64,000 nt of DNA. Origin: Ruminiclostridium papyrosolvens C7 (lineage in GTDB: Bacteria > Bacillota > Clostridia > Acetivibrionales > DSM-1351). Made by a program: the position numbers and the translations under genes. The DNA lies in contig NZ_ATAY01000019.1 in NCBI RefSeq assembly GCF_000421965.1, positions 27,133 to 91,132 of the forward strand. The letters are read 5' to 3'. Numbering within the stretch: the stretch's first letter is position 1; each line of letters opens with the position of its first letter. Shown piece after piece: positions 48,872-58,455 of the stretch. The notes below the pieces were generated by a model. It worked only from the letters and a program-made list of their open reading frames with translations, made no database searches and was not told the origin of the DNA.

Positions 48872-49768
48872 ATGAAAAAGAAAATAATGAAGGCCCTGAC
48901 TTTGGGCTTATCAATCGCATGTTGTACCTTTGCTTTAAATGTACAGGCAGCAACAACGATTACTGAAAATCAAACCGGAACCATTGACGGATACAATTAC
49001 GAGTTGTGGAAGGATAATGGTACTACAAGTATGACTTTAAATGGTGGCGGCAAGTTCAGCTGCCAGTGGAGTAATATCAATAATGCATTATTCCGTACTG
49101 GTAAAAAGTACAATGAGACTCAGACACATCAGCAACTTGGAACCATCTCATTGGATTACGCAGCAAACTATCAACCATCAGGAAATTCATACTTGGCTGT
49201 CTATGGTTGGACAAGCAGCCCACTTGTAGAGTATTACATCATCGATAGCTGGGGCAGCTGGAGGCCACCTGGAGCTACATCAAAGGGAACCATTACTGTT
49301 GATGGCGCTACATATGACGTATACGAGACTACTCGTGTAAACCAACCTTCAATTAAAGGTACTGCAACTTTTGAGCAGTATTGGAGTGTTAGGACATCGA
49401 AACGTACAAGCGGAACAATATCCGTAAGTGAACACTTCAAAGCATGGGAAAAGATGGGTATGACAATGGGTAAGATGTATGAAGTTTCACTCGTTGTAGA
49501 AGGATACCAAAGCAGCGGTAAAGCGGACATTACTACTATGTCACTTAACGTTGGCGGCGGAACTCAGCCTGTAGTAAAAGGTGATTTAAATGCTGATGGA
49601 AGTATCAATGCTTTAGACTTTGCAGCACTAAAATCACATTTAGTAGGAGCTACAAAACTTTCAGGAACAGCTCTTACTAATGCTGACGTTAACGGAGATG
49701 GTCAAGTAGACGCTCTCGATTTCGCTTTAATGAAAAAGTTTATATTAGGTATAATAACTACTTTCTAA
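48872..49768 (+). CDS. GH11 endo-xylanase with dockerin
   Basis: A 298-residue secreted xylanase. Signal peptide about 1-26 (VQAAT), GH11 jelly-roll about 29-225 ([15 protein letters not shown] start), nucleophile glutamate in [11 protein letters not shown] and acid/base in [12 protein letters not shown]. The dockerin runs from about 237 ([21 protein letters not shown] and [21 protein letters not shown]; Ala-Leu twice). It cleaves beta-1,4-xylan internally. It has its own promoter and terminator, so it can be expressed apart from cip-cel while still docking on CipC. Confidence 0.95.
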   Translation: MKKKIMKALTLGLSIACCTFALNVQAATTITENQTGTIDGYNYELWKDNGTTSMTLNGGGKFSCQWSNINNALFRTGKKYNETQTHQQLGTISLDYAANYQPSGNSYLAVYGWTSSPLVEYYIIDSWGSWRPPGATSKGTITVDGATYDVYETTRVNQPSIKGTATFEQYWSVRTSKRTSGTISVSEHFKAWEKMGMTMGKMYEVSLVVEGYQSSGKADITTMSLNVGGGTQPVVKGDLNADGSINALDFAALKSHLVGATKLSGTALTNADVNGDGQVDALDFALMKKFILGIITTF

Positions 49769-49793
49769 GATGAAGTAGTACTGTGCTATAAAC

Positions 49794-49839
49794 AAAAAGG
49801 AGCATCGTACCTTAAAAGAGGTAAGCGATGCTCCTTTTT
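49794..49839 (+). terminator. Terminator after the GH11 gene
   Basis: AAAAAGGAGCATCG pairs with CGATGCTCCTTTTT, with an inner TACC/GGTA pair; T run included in the 3' arm. Confidence 0.9.
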
Positions 49840-49975
49840 AGTGAGCATGGTAAGGGGCTTTATGTCTGCCCGGGTCAAGGAAATAAATACCATATAGCTG
49901 TTGAGTTGACAGATTTTATGTGTTACTCTAGCTGTAGGAGCTAATTAAGGGTAATAAAATAAGGAGTGTGTTTTT

Positions 49976-50512
49976 ATGGATTATAATAAGGCGGCTTCCT
50001 ATTGGACCGAAAAGGAAGAAAAGGCGTTTCAGATGAACCGTGATGAACTTTTGACAAGGGTAGAGGAGTTTATTATGACACATAATACTTGTGCCTTAGC
50101 AACAGGCTTCAGTGATTTTGTCCGTTGCACGCCAATCGAATACACCTATAAAGACGGTACATTCTGGCTGCTTTCTGAGGGTGGTCTGAAATTTAGGGGG
50201 CTGGAGGGAAATAAAAATGTCTGCCTTGTCATCTACGATGAGTATACAGGGCTCGATCATTTGGGCGGTATGCAGGTAAACGGTGTGGCAGAACTTGTGG
50301 AACCCTGGACAAGTGAATACATGGAGCTGTTGGCTTTGAAGAATATTTCCGCCCAGAAACTGAAAAAGCTTCCAACCACCTTGTACCTTATTAAAATAAC
50401 ACCAACTCGCATTGACTTTGTCTGTTCAGAGATTCATAAATTAGGCTTTGATACCAGACAACATTTGTGTTTTTCCGATAGTAATGCTGATGATTTGGAT
50501 TTGCATGGCTGA
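49976..50512 (+). CDS. Pyridoxamine 5'-phosphate oxidase-like FMN-binding protein
   Basis: A 178-residue flavin-binding split-barrel protein. Residues about 25-165 show NTCALATGF, VRCTPIEYTYKDGTFWLLSEGGLKFRGLEGNKNVCLVI and GVAELVE, typical of the PNPOx-like family (general stress or flavin reductase type). True PdxH-specific residues are not evident. It stands alone between the xylanase and the foldase gene. A TTGACA at 49906-49911 is the best -35 candidate, but its -10 is poor. Confidence 0.75.
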   Translation: MDYNKAASYWTEKEEKAFQMNRDELLTRVEEFIMTHNTCALATGFSDFVRCTPIEYTYKDGTFWLLSEGGLKFRGLEGNKNVCLVIYDEYTGLDHLGGMQVNGVAELVEPWTSEYMELLALKNISAQKLKKLPTTLYLIKITPTRIDFVCSEIHKLGFDTRQHLCFSDSNADDLDLHG

Positions 50513-50541
50513 ACTAACTAGATAGACTAAAAAAATAGACT

Positions 50542-50576
50542 AAAAAATGGATTGTTTTTCAACAATCCATTTTTTG
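50542..50576. terminator. Bidirectional terminator
   Basis: AAAAAATGGATTGTT pairs with AACAATCCATTTTTT across a 4-nt loop; A and T runs on both sides serve both convergent genes. Confidence 0.9.
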
Positions 50577-50582
50577 AATTCT

Positions 50583-51626
50583 TTAAGGCACTTTTATTGC
50601 ATTTAATACCGATTCATTTTTTACTACTTTATATTTTTTGTCTTTTCTCCAAGCGTTTAAATCATCATCATATTTTTTGGTAATATAGCTGCTTTTTATA
50701 TCATCTTTTAATTGCGTAAATGAGTAAATTTTCATTAGCTTCATTACATGATAGCCATATGAGGTTTTAACAATACCCGTATCTCCGACTTTCTTTGCCG
50801 TATCTATTGCCCAGTTCTGAAATTCCGGTACAAACTGGTCGTTTTTCATTACGGTGTATTTTCCGCCTGTTTCTTTGGAACCCGGATCTTCTGAAAGCTC
50901 TTTTACAAGTGCTGCAAAATCCGATTTGGGATCATTAATTTTTAATAAGGTGTCTTCTGCTTTTTTTCTTGCTTCGGCGTCTTTTTCGGGAGTGGATTGA
51001 TTGTTTTCGTCTGTGGTCAGGAACAGTATATGTCCTACAATTACCTTGTAAAACTTATCTTTGTTGCTATTATAAAAATTTTTAAGCTCAGTATCGGTGC
51101 ATTTATACTTATTTTGAGTCTCTGATGCAAATTTTCTTACTATGTAGGCGTTGTTATAAAAACTTTTGAATTGAGAAAGGGTAAATCCTGTCTCATTTTT
51201 AATAACCTTTTCTTGATCTACGGCTGTTGATGCAAGAGAACTTAGATACGAACTCATATTAGAGTTGAATTCATCCGTTTCCTTTTTAGTTAATGTTGTT
51301 TTTGTAGCATTAGCCTTTGAAAGCTGAATTTTAAAATCTACGATGTTATCAAGAGCTAGTTTTTTCGCATATTCAGATGCTTTCATATTGTTAATACTTG
51401 CATTCCAATCAACATTATATGAATTAAAATAGCTTTGTATCATTGAAATGGCATCTTTAAGAAAAAAGTTGTATTCTTCCTTTGAAATCTTTTCAGTTCC
51501 CACCTTTGCAACATATGTTTCCGGAGTGGCTGTCTTTGTAGTCGCTGCAAAAGTATTTGCGGCCGGAATCACCGACGTTAATACTAATGCAACAACAACA
51601 AGTGCATTAACAAACTTCCTATACAT
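50583..51626 (-). CDS. PrsA-like parvulin foldase, secreted
   Basis: A 347-residue exported peptidyl-prolyl isomerase. Signal peptide about 1-28 (NTFAAT), no lipobox. A SurA/PrsA N-terminal chaperone domain (about 36-190) is followed by a parvulin domain (about 193-310: VGHILFLT, FAALVKELSEDPGSKETGGKY, IVKTSYGYHVMKL) with its conserved His residues. It helps secreted proteins fold after the Sec pore. AGGAGGTAAAA stands before the ATG. It lies between dockerin genes, which makes help in folding secreted cellulases plausible, but this is context only. Confidence 0.9.
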   Translation of the reverse strand: MYRKFVNALVVVALVLTSVIPAANTFAATTKTATPETYVAKVGTEKISKEEYNFFLKDAISMIQSYFNSYNVDWNASINNMKASEYAKKLALDNIVDFKIQLSKANATKTTLTKKETDEFNSNMSSYLSSLASTAVDQEKVIKNETGFTLSQFKSFYNNAYIVRKFASETQNKYKCTDTELKNFYNSNKDKFYKVIVGHILFLTTDENNQSTPEKDAEARKKAEDTLLKINDPKSDFAALVKELSEDPGSKETGGKYTVMKNDQFVPEFQNWAIDTAKKVGDTGIVKTSYGYHVMKLMKIYSFTQLKDDIKSSYITKKYDDDLNAWRKDKKYKVVKNESVLNAIKVP

Positions 51627-51752
51627 TTTTTACCTCCTGTTTTGACCGCTATGCGGCAAAAATTTAATGTTAAAAAAACCCACTATATATAATTAAACAC
51701 CTAGCTTCCAAAATCCTCTAATTTATTATAAAAAATTACTTTTTTTAATCAA

Positions 51753-51781
51753 TTGTAAGAAGCACGAAAATGTAATAATAT
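51753..51781 (+). promoter_or_regulatory. Predicted promoter of the GH26 gene
   Basis: TTGTAA (51753-51758), 17-bp spacer, TAATAT (51776-51781), very like the cip-cel promoter (TTGTCA-17-TAATAT). ATGACAT occurs twice in the leader (51801-51807, 51817-51823). Confidence 0.6.
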
Positions 51782-51864
51782 ATGTATATAAAGCTATTTT
51801 ATGACATTTATGTAAAATGACATAATGTAGTTAAAATTAAATTATTGAAAGGAGGGGATTAAAC

Positions 51865-53598
51865 ATGGATAAAAAATTCTTTTTAAAGGTTTTCTTAGTA
51901 TTGGGATTGACAGCACTGATACCATTAATGTCAGTTGCAAATGTTCCTGCAAGTGCCATGTCAGCAGAAGGTGTAAAGTATGAATTTGAAAACGGCGTTC
52001 AGAATAATGCTGAAATTCATACGGACTATATTGGGAAAACCGATGATGGCCTGACATTCGACCTAAGTGGTGCAACTTGTAGTTTTATCGGACAAAAGGG
52101 AACAAGCACTTCTGTTAATGTTGACATTGACCAGGCAGGACTTTACGAATTGGTTGTCCGCTATGCACAACCATATGACAAGACCAAGAAGGTGCAGTAT
52201 CTCAATGTCAACGATTCCAATCAGGGAGAGGTTAGCTTTCCGTACACTCTGAGTTGGAAGGAAATGTCTGCAGGAATTGTCAAGCTCAACAAGGGTACTA
52301 ACAATATTGAATTTGAAAGTTACTGGGGATACACTTTTTTTGACTACCTTATTGTTAAGCCTGCAGATGAAAGTATTACGGGTCTGAAAGTTGAAAAAAA
52401 GCTGGTTAACCCTGATGCTACAAAAGAAGCAAAAGCACTTATGAGCTATCTTGTTGACGTTTATGGAAAGCATATCATCTCAGGACAGCAGGAACTTTGC
52501 GGGTCTCATAACTATGACGGCTCAGAGGCAGAGTTTACCTATATTAAGGACAAGACAGGTAAGCTGCCAGCATTAAGAGGGTTTGACTTTATGAACTACA
52601 GAGGCAATGGCTTGTTATGGGATGATCTTTGTGCCGAACGTGTCATTGACTGGTACAAAAATAAAGGCGGTATACCAACAGTTTGCTGGCACTGGTTTTC
52701 ACCCGGAAATATCGGCAAAAAAGCTGATAACAACTTCTATACAGAAAGCACAACTTTCAGTATATCAAAGGCTCTGACATCGGGAACTGCCGAAAATACC
52801 GCGCTGCTTAACGATATTGAATTTATGGCAGGAAAATTCAAACAGCTTCAGAATGCAGGTGTACCTGTACTTTTCAGACCACTCCATGAGGCAGAAGGTG
52901 GATGGTTCTGGTGGGGTGCCGAAGGCCCTGAGAATTGTGTTAAGCTGTACAGGCTGTTATACGACAAATTTACAAATGAATATCATTTAAACAATATCAT
53001 ATGGGTTTGGACATCCTATACATATGACACATCTTCAAAATGGTATCCTGGTGATGATGTAGTTGATATTCTTGGTTATGACAAATACAATGCCAAGGAT
53101 GGACTGCCAAACGGAAGTGCTATTTCTTCAACCTTCTATAATATGGTTAAACTCACCAATGGTAAGAAGCTTGTGACCATGAGTGAAAATGATACAATTC
53201 CGCAGGTTTCTAACCTTACAAATGAGATGGCCGGCTGGTTGTATTTCTGCCCTTGGTACGGATGGTATCTTACAGGAGAGCAAAATAATCCGGTTGATTG
53301 GCTAAAACAAATGTATACCAGCGATTACTGTATCACACTGGACGAGCTTCCTGATCTTGAAACTTACCCATTCCCGTCAGGCGGGGATACTCCGACAATC
53401 ATGTACGGTGATTTGAATGGAGATAAACTAATCGATGCAATTGATCTTGCTTTATTAAAAAAATGTATATTAGACAACAATCAGAGTATAAAGTCAGCGG
53501 ATGTTGACGGTAACGGTTCTGTAGATGCTATAGATTTTGTATATATGAAGAAATTTCTGACAGGTGAAATTTCCAGCTTTCCCGCAAGTGGAAAGTAA
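51865..53598 (+). CDS. CBM35-GH26 beta-mannanase with dockerin
   Basis: A 577-residue secreted mannanase. Signal peptide about 1-31, CBM35-type module about 36-170 (VKYEFENG start, YWGYTFFDYLIVK end), GH26 about 185-500 with RPLHEAEGGWFWWG (acid/base Glu) and MSENDTIPQV (nucleophile Glu), dockerin from about 514 ([21 protein letters not shown] and DVDGNGSVDAIDFVYMKKFL; Ala-Ile twice). It attacks the mannan backbone; the CBM probably binds decorated mannan or xylan. First of a two-gene unit with the GH9 gene 37 bp downstream. Confidence 0.92.
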   Translation: MDKKFFLKVFLVLGLTALIPLMSVANVPASAMSAEGVKYEFENGVQNNAEIHTDYIGKTDDGLTFDLSGATCSFIGQKGTSTSVNVDIDQAGLYELVVRYAQPYDKTKKVQYLNVNDSNQGEVSFPYTLSWKEMSAGIVKLNKGTNNIEFESYWGYTFFDYLIVKPADESITGLKVEKKLVNPDATKEAKALMSYLVDVYGKHIISGQQELCGSHNYDGSEAEFTYIKDKTGKLPALRGFDFMNYRGNGLLWDDLCAERVIDWYKNKGGIPTVCWHWFSPGNIGKKADNNFYTESTTFSISKALTSGTAENTALLNDIEFMAGKFKQLQNAGVPVLFRPLHEAEGGWFWWGAEGPENCVKLYRLLYDKFTNEYHLNNIIWVWTSYTYDTSSKWYPGDDVVDILGYDKYNAKDGLPNGSAISSTFYNMVKLTNGKKLVTMSENDTIPQVSNLTNEMAGWLYFCPWYGWYLTGEQNNPVDWLKQMYTSDYCITLDELPDLETYPFPSGGDTPTIMYGDLNGDKLIDAIDLALLKKCILDNNQSIKSADVDGNGSVDAIDFVYMKKFLTGEISSFPASGK

Positions 53599-53635
53599 TT
53601 GATTTTTTTGTTATTTAAAGAAAGGAAGATATAAT

Positions 53636-55972
53636 ATGAAAAAAGGATCGATTTTAAAGGTAACAAGAGCTTCTATAATGAGCATTGTTATCCTTGCTAT
53701 GCTTGTAACTTCATTCACCGTTATGAATGTAAGTGCAGCAGGTACAGACTACAACTATGCAAAATTATTACAGTACTCACAATATTTTTACGATGCAAAT
53801 ATGTGCGGTACCGAAGTTAGCGAAAAAAACCAATACACTTGGCGAAATGATTGCCATATTTACGATGCAAAACTACCGCTAGATTCAAAAAATACAAATA
53901 TGACAGATAGCTTTATAAGCCAAAATAAGAGTGTACTTGACCCTGACGGAGACGGAATGGTGGATGTTTCCGGTGGTTTTCATGATGCAGGTGACCACGT
54001 AAAATTCGGTATGCCTGAAGCATACTCCGGTTCAACCCTCGGATGGGGATTTTATGAATTCAGGAATCAATATGTTACAACAGGACAAGACAGCCATATT
54101 AAAACAATATTAAGATATTTCAATGATTACTTTATGAAAAGCACTTTCCTTGATTCTACCGGTAAGGCTATAGCATTCTGCTACCAGGTTGGAGACGGGG
54201 ATGTAGACCATGCATACTGGCAAGCACCTGAAGTTGATGAAATGTTCAGAAGAGGCTGGTTTGCAACTGATGCAATGCCTTCAACCGATTGTGTGTCAGC
54301 AGCAGCTGCTTCACTTGCAGTTAATTACATGAATTTTAAGGACGAAGACCCAGCATATGCAGAAAAATCCCTTAAATATGCTAAAGCCTTATTCCAATTT
54401 GCAGAAAGATGTCCCAGCAAATCAGTAAACACAGACGGACCTAAAGGCTATTACACATCATCAAAATGGCAGGATGATTACTGCTGGGCTGCATCATGGC
54501 TGTATTTGGCAACAAAGGATGACCATTACCTTGACGAAACTCTAAAGAACTTTGATTACTATGCACCTTCATGCTGGACACATTGCTGGAACGATGTTTG
54601 GGCAGGTACAGCATGTATTATTGCTGAAATAGATGACTTAATTGATAAAAACGGACAAGTATTGGAAGACAGATACAAAACTGCTACAAATAAGAGCCCA
54701 TATGAAGAAATTAATTTTTGGAGTCAGATAGCAAAGACAGTAGATGGTTGGATGTCAGGTAAAAATGTTACAATATCACCTGCCGGATACGCTTTCCTGA
54801 ATCAATGGGGTTCTGCAAGATATAATACAGCTACCCAGCTGCTAGCACTTGTTTATGATAAGAATCATGGCGATACTCCATCAAAATACAGCCAATGGGC
54901 TAAGTCACAGATGGATTACCTGTTAGGAAACAATCCGTTAAATCGCTGTTATGTAGTAGGATACAGTGATAATTCCGTAAAATATCCTCACCACAGGGCT
55001 GCATCTGGATATGCTACTGCCGAAGGAACCGGCCCTCAGAAATATGTTCTTTATGGTGCATTGGTTGGAGGCCCTGATGCCAGTGACCAACATAAGGATA
55101 TTACCTCAGACTACGTGTACAATGAAGTAACTATAGACTATAATGCTGCCTTTGTCGGAGCTAGTGCAGGTATTTACAGATACTTCGGAAACTCAACAAT
55201 GCAGGTTACACCTAATTTCCCACCACCACCAGCCGAAGACAATCCTGAAGACCCTTCCGGTTCCGCATATTGGGTGGAAGGTTTCTGTGTGGATGTAGCT
55301 CAATCTGACGGACCAAAAGCAACTGAAGTTACTTTATATGTAAAATCCAATGTTTCTAAAACTTCAAAAAATATTTCTGTAAGATACTACTTCGATTCTA
55401 CAGGAATGACATCACTTGACCCTAACAAAATTGAAATGAGACAGTTGTATGACCAGACGGCTGCAGAAACAGATTATGCAGCTGAAATTTCAGGGCCACA
55501 CCTCTATAAAGATAAAATTTATTATATAGAAGTAAAATGGCCTAATTATGTAATTGCAAATTCCAACAAGAAATATCAGTTTGCTATAGGTACATATGCT
55601 TGGCAAAATTACTGGAATCCTACTGATGACTGGAGCCATCAGGGCTTAAAAGTTGTTGAGGACAGCTGGAAAGGTACACCTGAAAAGGCAGACAATATCT
55701 GTGTTTATGACAATGGCGTTCTAGTCGGTGGTGTTGAGCCTGATGGAACTACACCGGGAGGAAATACTCCTGAGCCGACAATTAAACCGGGTGACCTAAA
55801 TAGTGATAAAGCTATAGATGCTTTGGATTTGACATTGTTAAAAATGCATTTGTTGGGAATCAAAGTTCTTGCAGGAGATGCGCTGAAAGCGGCAGATATA
55901 GATGCTAGCGGTACAGTTGATGCTATTGATTATGTTCAGTTGAAGAAAATTATATTGACACAAGCATTATAA
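53636..55972 (+). CDS. GH9-CBM3c cellulase with dockerin
   Basis: A 778-residue secreted GH9 enzyme with the architecture of Cel9J. Signal peptide about 1-33 (NVSAAG), GH9 about 36-520 ([40 protein letters not shown]), CBM3c about 545-695, Thr/Pro linker, dockerin from about 718. The second dockerin loop is DIDASGTVDAID, with Ser at a calcium-ligand position usually held by Asp, and the first has Lys for the usual Gly. The GH9 closing motif has NAAF for NAGF. Likely co-transcribed with the GH26 gene. Confidence 0.93.
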   Translation: MKKGSILKVTRASIMSIVILAMLVTSFTVMNVSAAGTDYNYAKLLQYSQYFYDANMCGTEVSEKNQYTWRNDCHIYDAKLPLDSKNTNMTDSFISQNKSVLDPDGDGMVDVSGGFHDAGDHVKFGMPEAYSGSTLGWGFYEFRNQYVTTGQDSHIKTILRYFNDYFMKSTFLDSTGKAIAFCYQVGDGDVDHAYWQAPEVDEMFRRGWFATDAMPSTDCVSAAAASLAVNYMNFKDEDPAYAEKSLKYAKALFQFAERCPSKSVNTDGPKGYYTSSKWQDDYCWAASWLYLATKDDHYLDETLKNFDYYAPSCWTHCWNDVWAGTACIIAEIDDLIDKNGQVLEDRYKTATNKSPYEEINFWSQIAKTVDGWMSGKNVTISPAGYAFLNQWGSARYNTATQLLALVYDKNHGDTPSKYSQWAKSQMDYLLGNNPLNRCYVVGYSDNSVKYPHHRAASGYATAEGTGPQKYVLYGALVGGPDASDQHKDITSDYVYNEVTIDYNAAFVGASAGIYRYFGNSTMQVTPNFPPPPAEDNPEDPSGSAYWVEGFCVDVAQSDGPKATEVTLYVKSNVSKTSKNISVRYYFDSTGMTSLDPNKIEMRQLYDQTAAETDYAAEISGPHLYKDKIYYIEVKWPNYVIANSNKKYQFAIGTYAWQNYWNPTDDWSHQGLKVVEDSWKGTPEKADNICVYDNGVLVGGVEPDGTTPGGNTPEPTIKPGDLNSDKAIDALDLTLLKMHLLGIKVLAGDALKAADIDASGTVDAIDYVQLKKIILTQAL

Positions 55973-55984
55973 CTAAAAAATGTA

Positions 55985-56032
55985 AAAGGGAGTTTGCATA
56001 ACTACTGAAAAGTAGCTAAGGAAGCTCCCTTT
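55985..56032 (+). terminator. Hairpin after the GH9 gene
   Basis: AAAGGGAGTTT pairs with AAGCTCCCTTT (one G-U), with an inner CTACT/AGTAG stem; the sequence TTTGCTTTTAC follows. Either a terminator or an operon hairpin before the next GH9 gene. Confidence 0.65.
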
Positions 56033-56054
56033 GCTTTTACTTAATTTAGGCTGT

Positions 56055-56084
56055 TTTACTTTCAAGAGGTAACAACAGTATAAA
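56055..56084 (+). promoter_or_regulatory. Possible promoter of the second GH9 gene
   Basis: TTTACT and TATAAA with an 18-bp spacer, just after the hairpin and 22 bp before ATG 56106. Weak-to-moderate match. Confidence 0.35.
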
Positions 56085-56105
56085 ACAATTTAGGAGGTAG
56101 GTTAA

Positions 56106-58043
56106 ATGAGTTTAAAAAGTTATGAAAGAAGGCGTAAAATAAAAGCAGGAATTTCATGCTTTGTCATAAGTGGAATTCTTGCAACTTCCGGGGGTATTAT
56201 TCCTGGAAATTTCAATCAAAATGTGTCTGCGGCAAGTACATCTCCCGGAGATTATCAGCAGGATTCCCGCATACGTCTCAACTCTATAGGTTATCTTCCC
56301 GAAGCCGAGAAAAAAGCAACAATTGCAGCCGTATCCAGTGATTTTATTATAGTAAATTCAAGCGGAACTGCAGTTCTCTCGGGTAAAACTACTACAGTTA
56401 ATGATTCTGATACCAATGAACAGGTTAGTATTGCTGATTTTTCACAGGTAAGGTCGGAAGGAAGCTACACCTTGCTTGTGCCGGGAATAGGAAAGAGTGT
56501 AACCTTTAAAATCGATCCGAATATTTACTTAAATCCCTTTAAAACAACAATGCTTGGAATGTATCTGTGGCGCTGCGGAACGTCAGTTTCCGCAACATAT
56601 AACGGCAAGGTTTTCTCTCATGAGGCTTGTCATACCAAAGACGCATATACAGACTATATTAATGGACAGCATAACATAAAAGATGGCGGAAAAGGCTGGC
56701 ACGATGCCGGGGATTATAATAAATATGTTGTTAATGCCGGCATTACAGTAGGTTCCATGTTTTTTGCTTGGGAGCAGTTTAAAGATCAGATACAAGATAT
56801 TTCCTTGACAATGCCTGAGAGTAACAATTCAATGCCAGATTATTTGGATGAACTCAAATATGAAACGGATTGGCTTTTAACCATGCAATATCCCGATGGA
56901 AGCGGGAAGGTAAGCCATAAGCTTTCTACAAAAGACTTTGGTGGATTTGTGCTACCTGAAAAAGAAACTGCCGACAGGTTTTTCACTCCATGGGGAAGTG
57001 CTGCAACAGCAGACTTTGTGGCTATGCTGGCAATGGCTTCAAGGGCTTTCCGCCCTTATGATGCAGCATATGCCGACAAATGTATTGCTGCTGCAAAAGT
57101 TAGCTATGCTTGTTTAAAAGCGAATCCGGGAAATACAAAGCCTAATCTGAACGGCTTTAGTACAGGTGATTATGATACCACAGATACCGACGACAGACTT
57201 TGGGCGGCTGCGGAAATGTGGGAAACGCTTGGTGACAGCAGTTATCTGGCAGATTTCGAAGCCAGTGCAAACAGCTTTACAAAGAAAATTGACGTTGATT
57301 TTGATTGGGGAAATGTAAATAATCTTGGAATGTTTACATACCTGTTATCTGAAAAGAGCGGAAAAAACACTTCACTGTATAATACAATTAAGAGTGCATT
57401 GATTTCAGCAGCAGACAGTATCGTTACTACTGCTGACGGTCACGGCTATGGAAGGCCATTGGGAGCTACCTATTACTGGGGCTGCAATGGTACCGTGGCA
57501 CGCCAGACCATGATTCTTAATATTGCAAATAAATTATCACCAAAGTCTGAGTATATTAATACATCTCTTGATGCATTGAACTTCCTGTTTGGCAGAAACT
57601 ATTACGATCGTTCCTTTGTTACAGGGCTGGGACTAAACCCTCCAATGTACCCTCATGACAGACGTTCAGGTGGCGATTCCCTGACAGATCCCTGGCCCGG
57701 ATATTTAGTGGGTGGAGGTTGGCCAGGAGCCAAAGATTGGAAGGATGAACAGGAAAGTTATCAGACCAATGAGATTGCGATTAATTGGAATGGTGCATTG
57801 ATTTATGCTCTGGCTGCATCACTTGACATATCTGATACTCCTGATGCACTATTCGGAGATATAAATATGGATGCAAAAGTTGATGCTATTGATTATGCTC
57901 TGCTAAAACAGTATATATTAGGTTTGAATAATTTATCCGTAGATGCATTGAGATCTGCTGACGTAAACCATGATAATACAGTAGATGCATTAGATTTATC
58001 AATTTTAAAACAGTATTTGTTAGGCAAGATTACAAACTTATAA
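56106..58043 (+). CDS. Ig-GH9 cellulase with dockerin
   Basis: A 645-residue secreted GH9 enzyme of the Ig (CelD_N) theme without CBM4. Long basic signal peptide about 1-44, Ig module about 52-140 (IRLNSIGYLPEAEKKATI), GH9 about 148-570 with GGKGWHDAGDYNKYVVNAG, YPHDRRSGGD in place of the common PHHR, and the NEIAINWNGAL acid. Dockerin from about 582 ([21 protein letters not shown] and DVNHDNTVDALDLSILKQYLL). The HDR variant is known in CelD-like enzymes. AGGAGGTAGG before the ATG. Last dockerin gene of the window. Confidence 0.93.
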   Translation: MSLKSYERRRKIKAGISCFVISGILATSGGIIPGNFNQNVSAASTSPGDYQQDSRIRLNSIGYLPEAEKKATIAAVSSDFIIVNSSGTAVLSGKTTTVNDSDTNEQVSIADFSQVRSEGSYTLLVPGIGKSVTFKIDPNIYLNPFKTTMLGMYLWRCGTSVSATYNGKVFSHEACHTKDAYTDYINGQHNIKDGGKGWHDAGDYNKYVVNAGITVGSMFFAWEQFKDQIQDISLTMPESNNSMPDYLDELKYETDWLLTMQYPDGSGKVSHKLSTKDFGGFVLPEKETADRFFTPWGSAATADFVAMLAMASRAFRPYDAAYADKCIAAAKVSYACLKANPGNTKPNLNGFSTGDYDTTDTDDRLWAAAEMWETLGDSSYLADFEASANSFTKKIDVDFDWGNVNNLGMFTYLLSEKSGKNTSLYNTIKSALISAADSIVTTADGHGYGRPLGATYYWGCNGTVARQTMILNIANKLSPKSEYINTSLDALNFLFGRNYYDRSFVTGLGLNPPMYPHDRRSGGDSLTDPWPGYLVGGGWPGAKDWKDEQESYQTNEIAINWNGALIYALAASLDISDTPDALFGDINMDAKVDAIDYALLKQYILGLNNLSVDALRSADVNHDNTVDALDLSILKQYLLGKITNL

Positions 58044-58047
58044 ATCG

Positions 58048-58097
58048 AAAAACTCCTTTTTACGGTTGATAATTCAGCTATAAAAAGGAGTTTTTTG
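58048..58097. terminator. Terminator after the GH9 gene
   Basis: AAAAACTCCTTTTTA pairs with TAAAAAGGAGTTTTT, 18-nt loop, extra T. Usable in both directions and placed between convergent genes. Confidence 0.9.
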
Positions 58098-58103
58098 CTT
58101 AAA

Positions 58104-58310
58104 TTACTGCTGCTGATTTAATTCATTACTCTGGCTTATATAATTCAATCTGCTATTTAAATATTGAAGATGCTTTTCAAGGTCGCCGCTCATCTCATCA
58201 TACATCTGTTTTGCAGATTGGTCCTGAGTAGACTGAGCCATTACCTTATAAGTTCCTTTTGCTGATTCGCAAGCAGCAACTGCTTTCTGTAAATCGCTTT
58301 GTACAGTCAT
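58104..58310 (-). CDS. DUF1657 small protein
   Basis: A 68-residue cytoplasmic, helical protein (MTVQSDLQKAVAACESAKG, STQDQSAKQMYDEMS) matching DUF1657, a family found in spore-forming Firmicutes, often with spoVA genes. A GTG three codons earlier (58319) lies inside the Shine-Dalgarno sequence GAGGTGAT, so the ATG at 58310 is the start. No spoVA neighbours here. Convergent with the GH9 gene. Confidence 0.85.
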   Translation of the reverse strand: MTVQSDLQKAVAACESAKGTYKVMAQSTQDQSAKQMYDEMSGDLEKHLQYLNSRLNYISQSNELNQQQ

Positions 58311-58455
58311 TATTATCACCTCGCCTTCGACAAATTATATTTTAACCATGAATCCATTTAGAATTCGGAAATTAAGTAAACAAATAATGGATATGTGGAA
58401 TTAAAAATAATTTCTTAGGAATTATATAAATGTATGAAATACCAAAGGAGTTACT

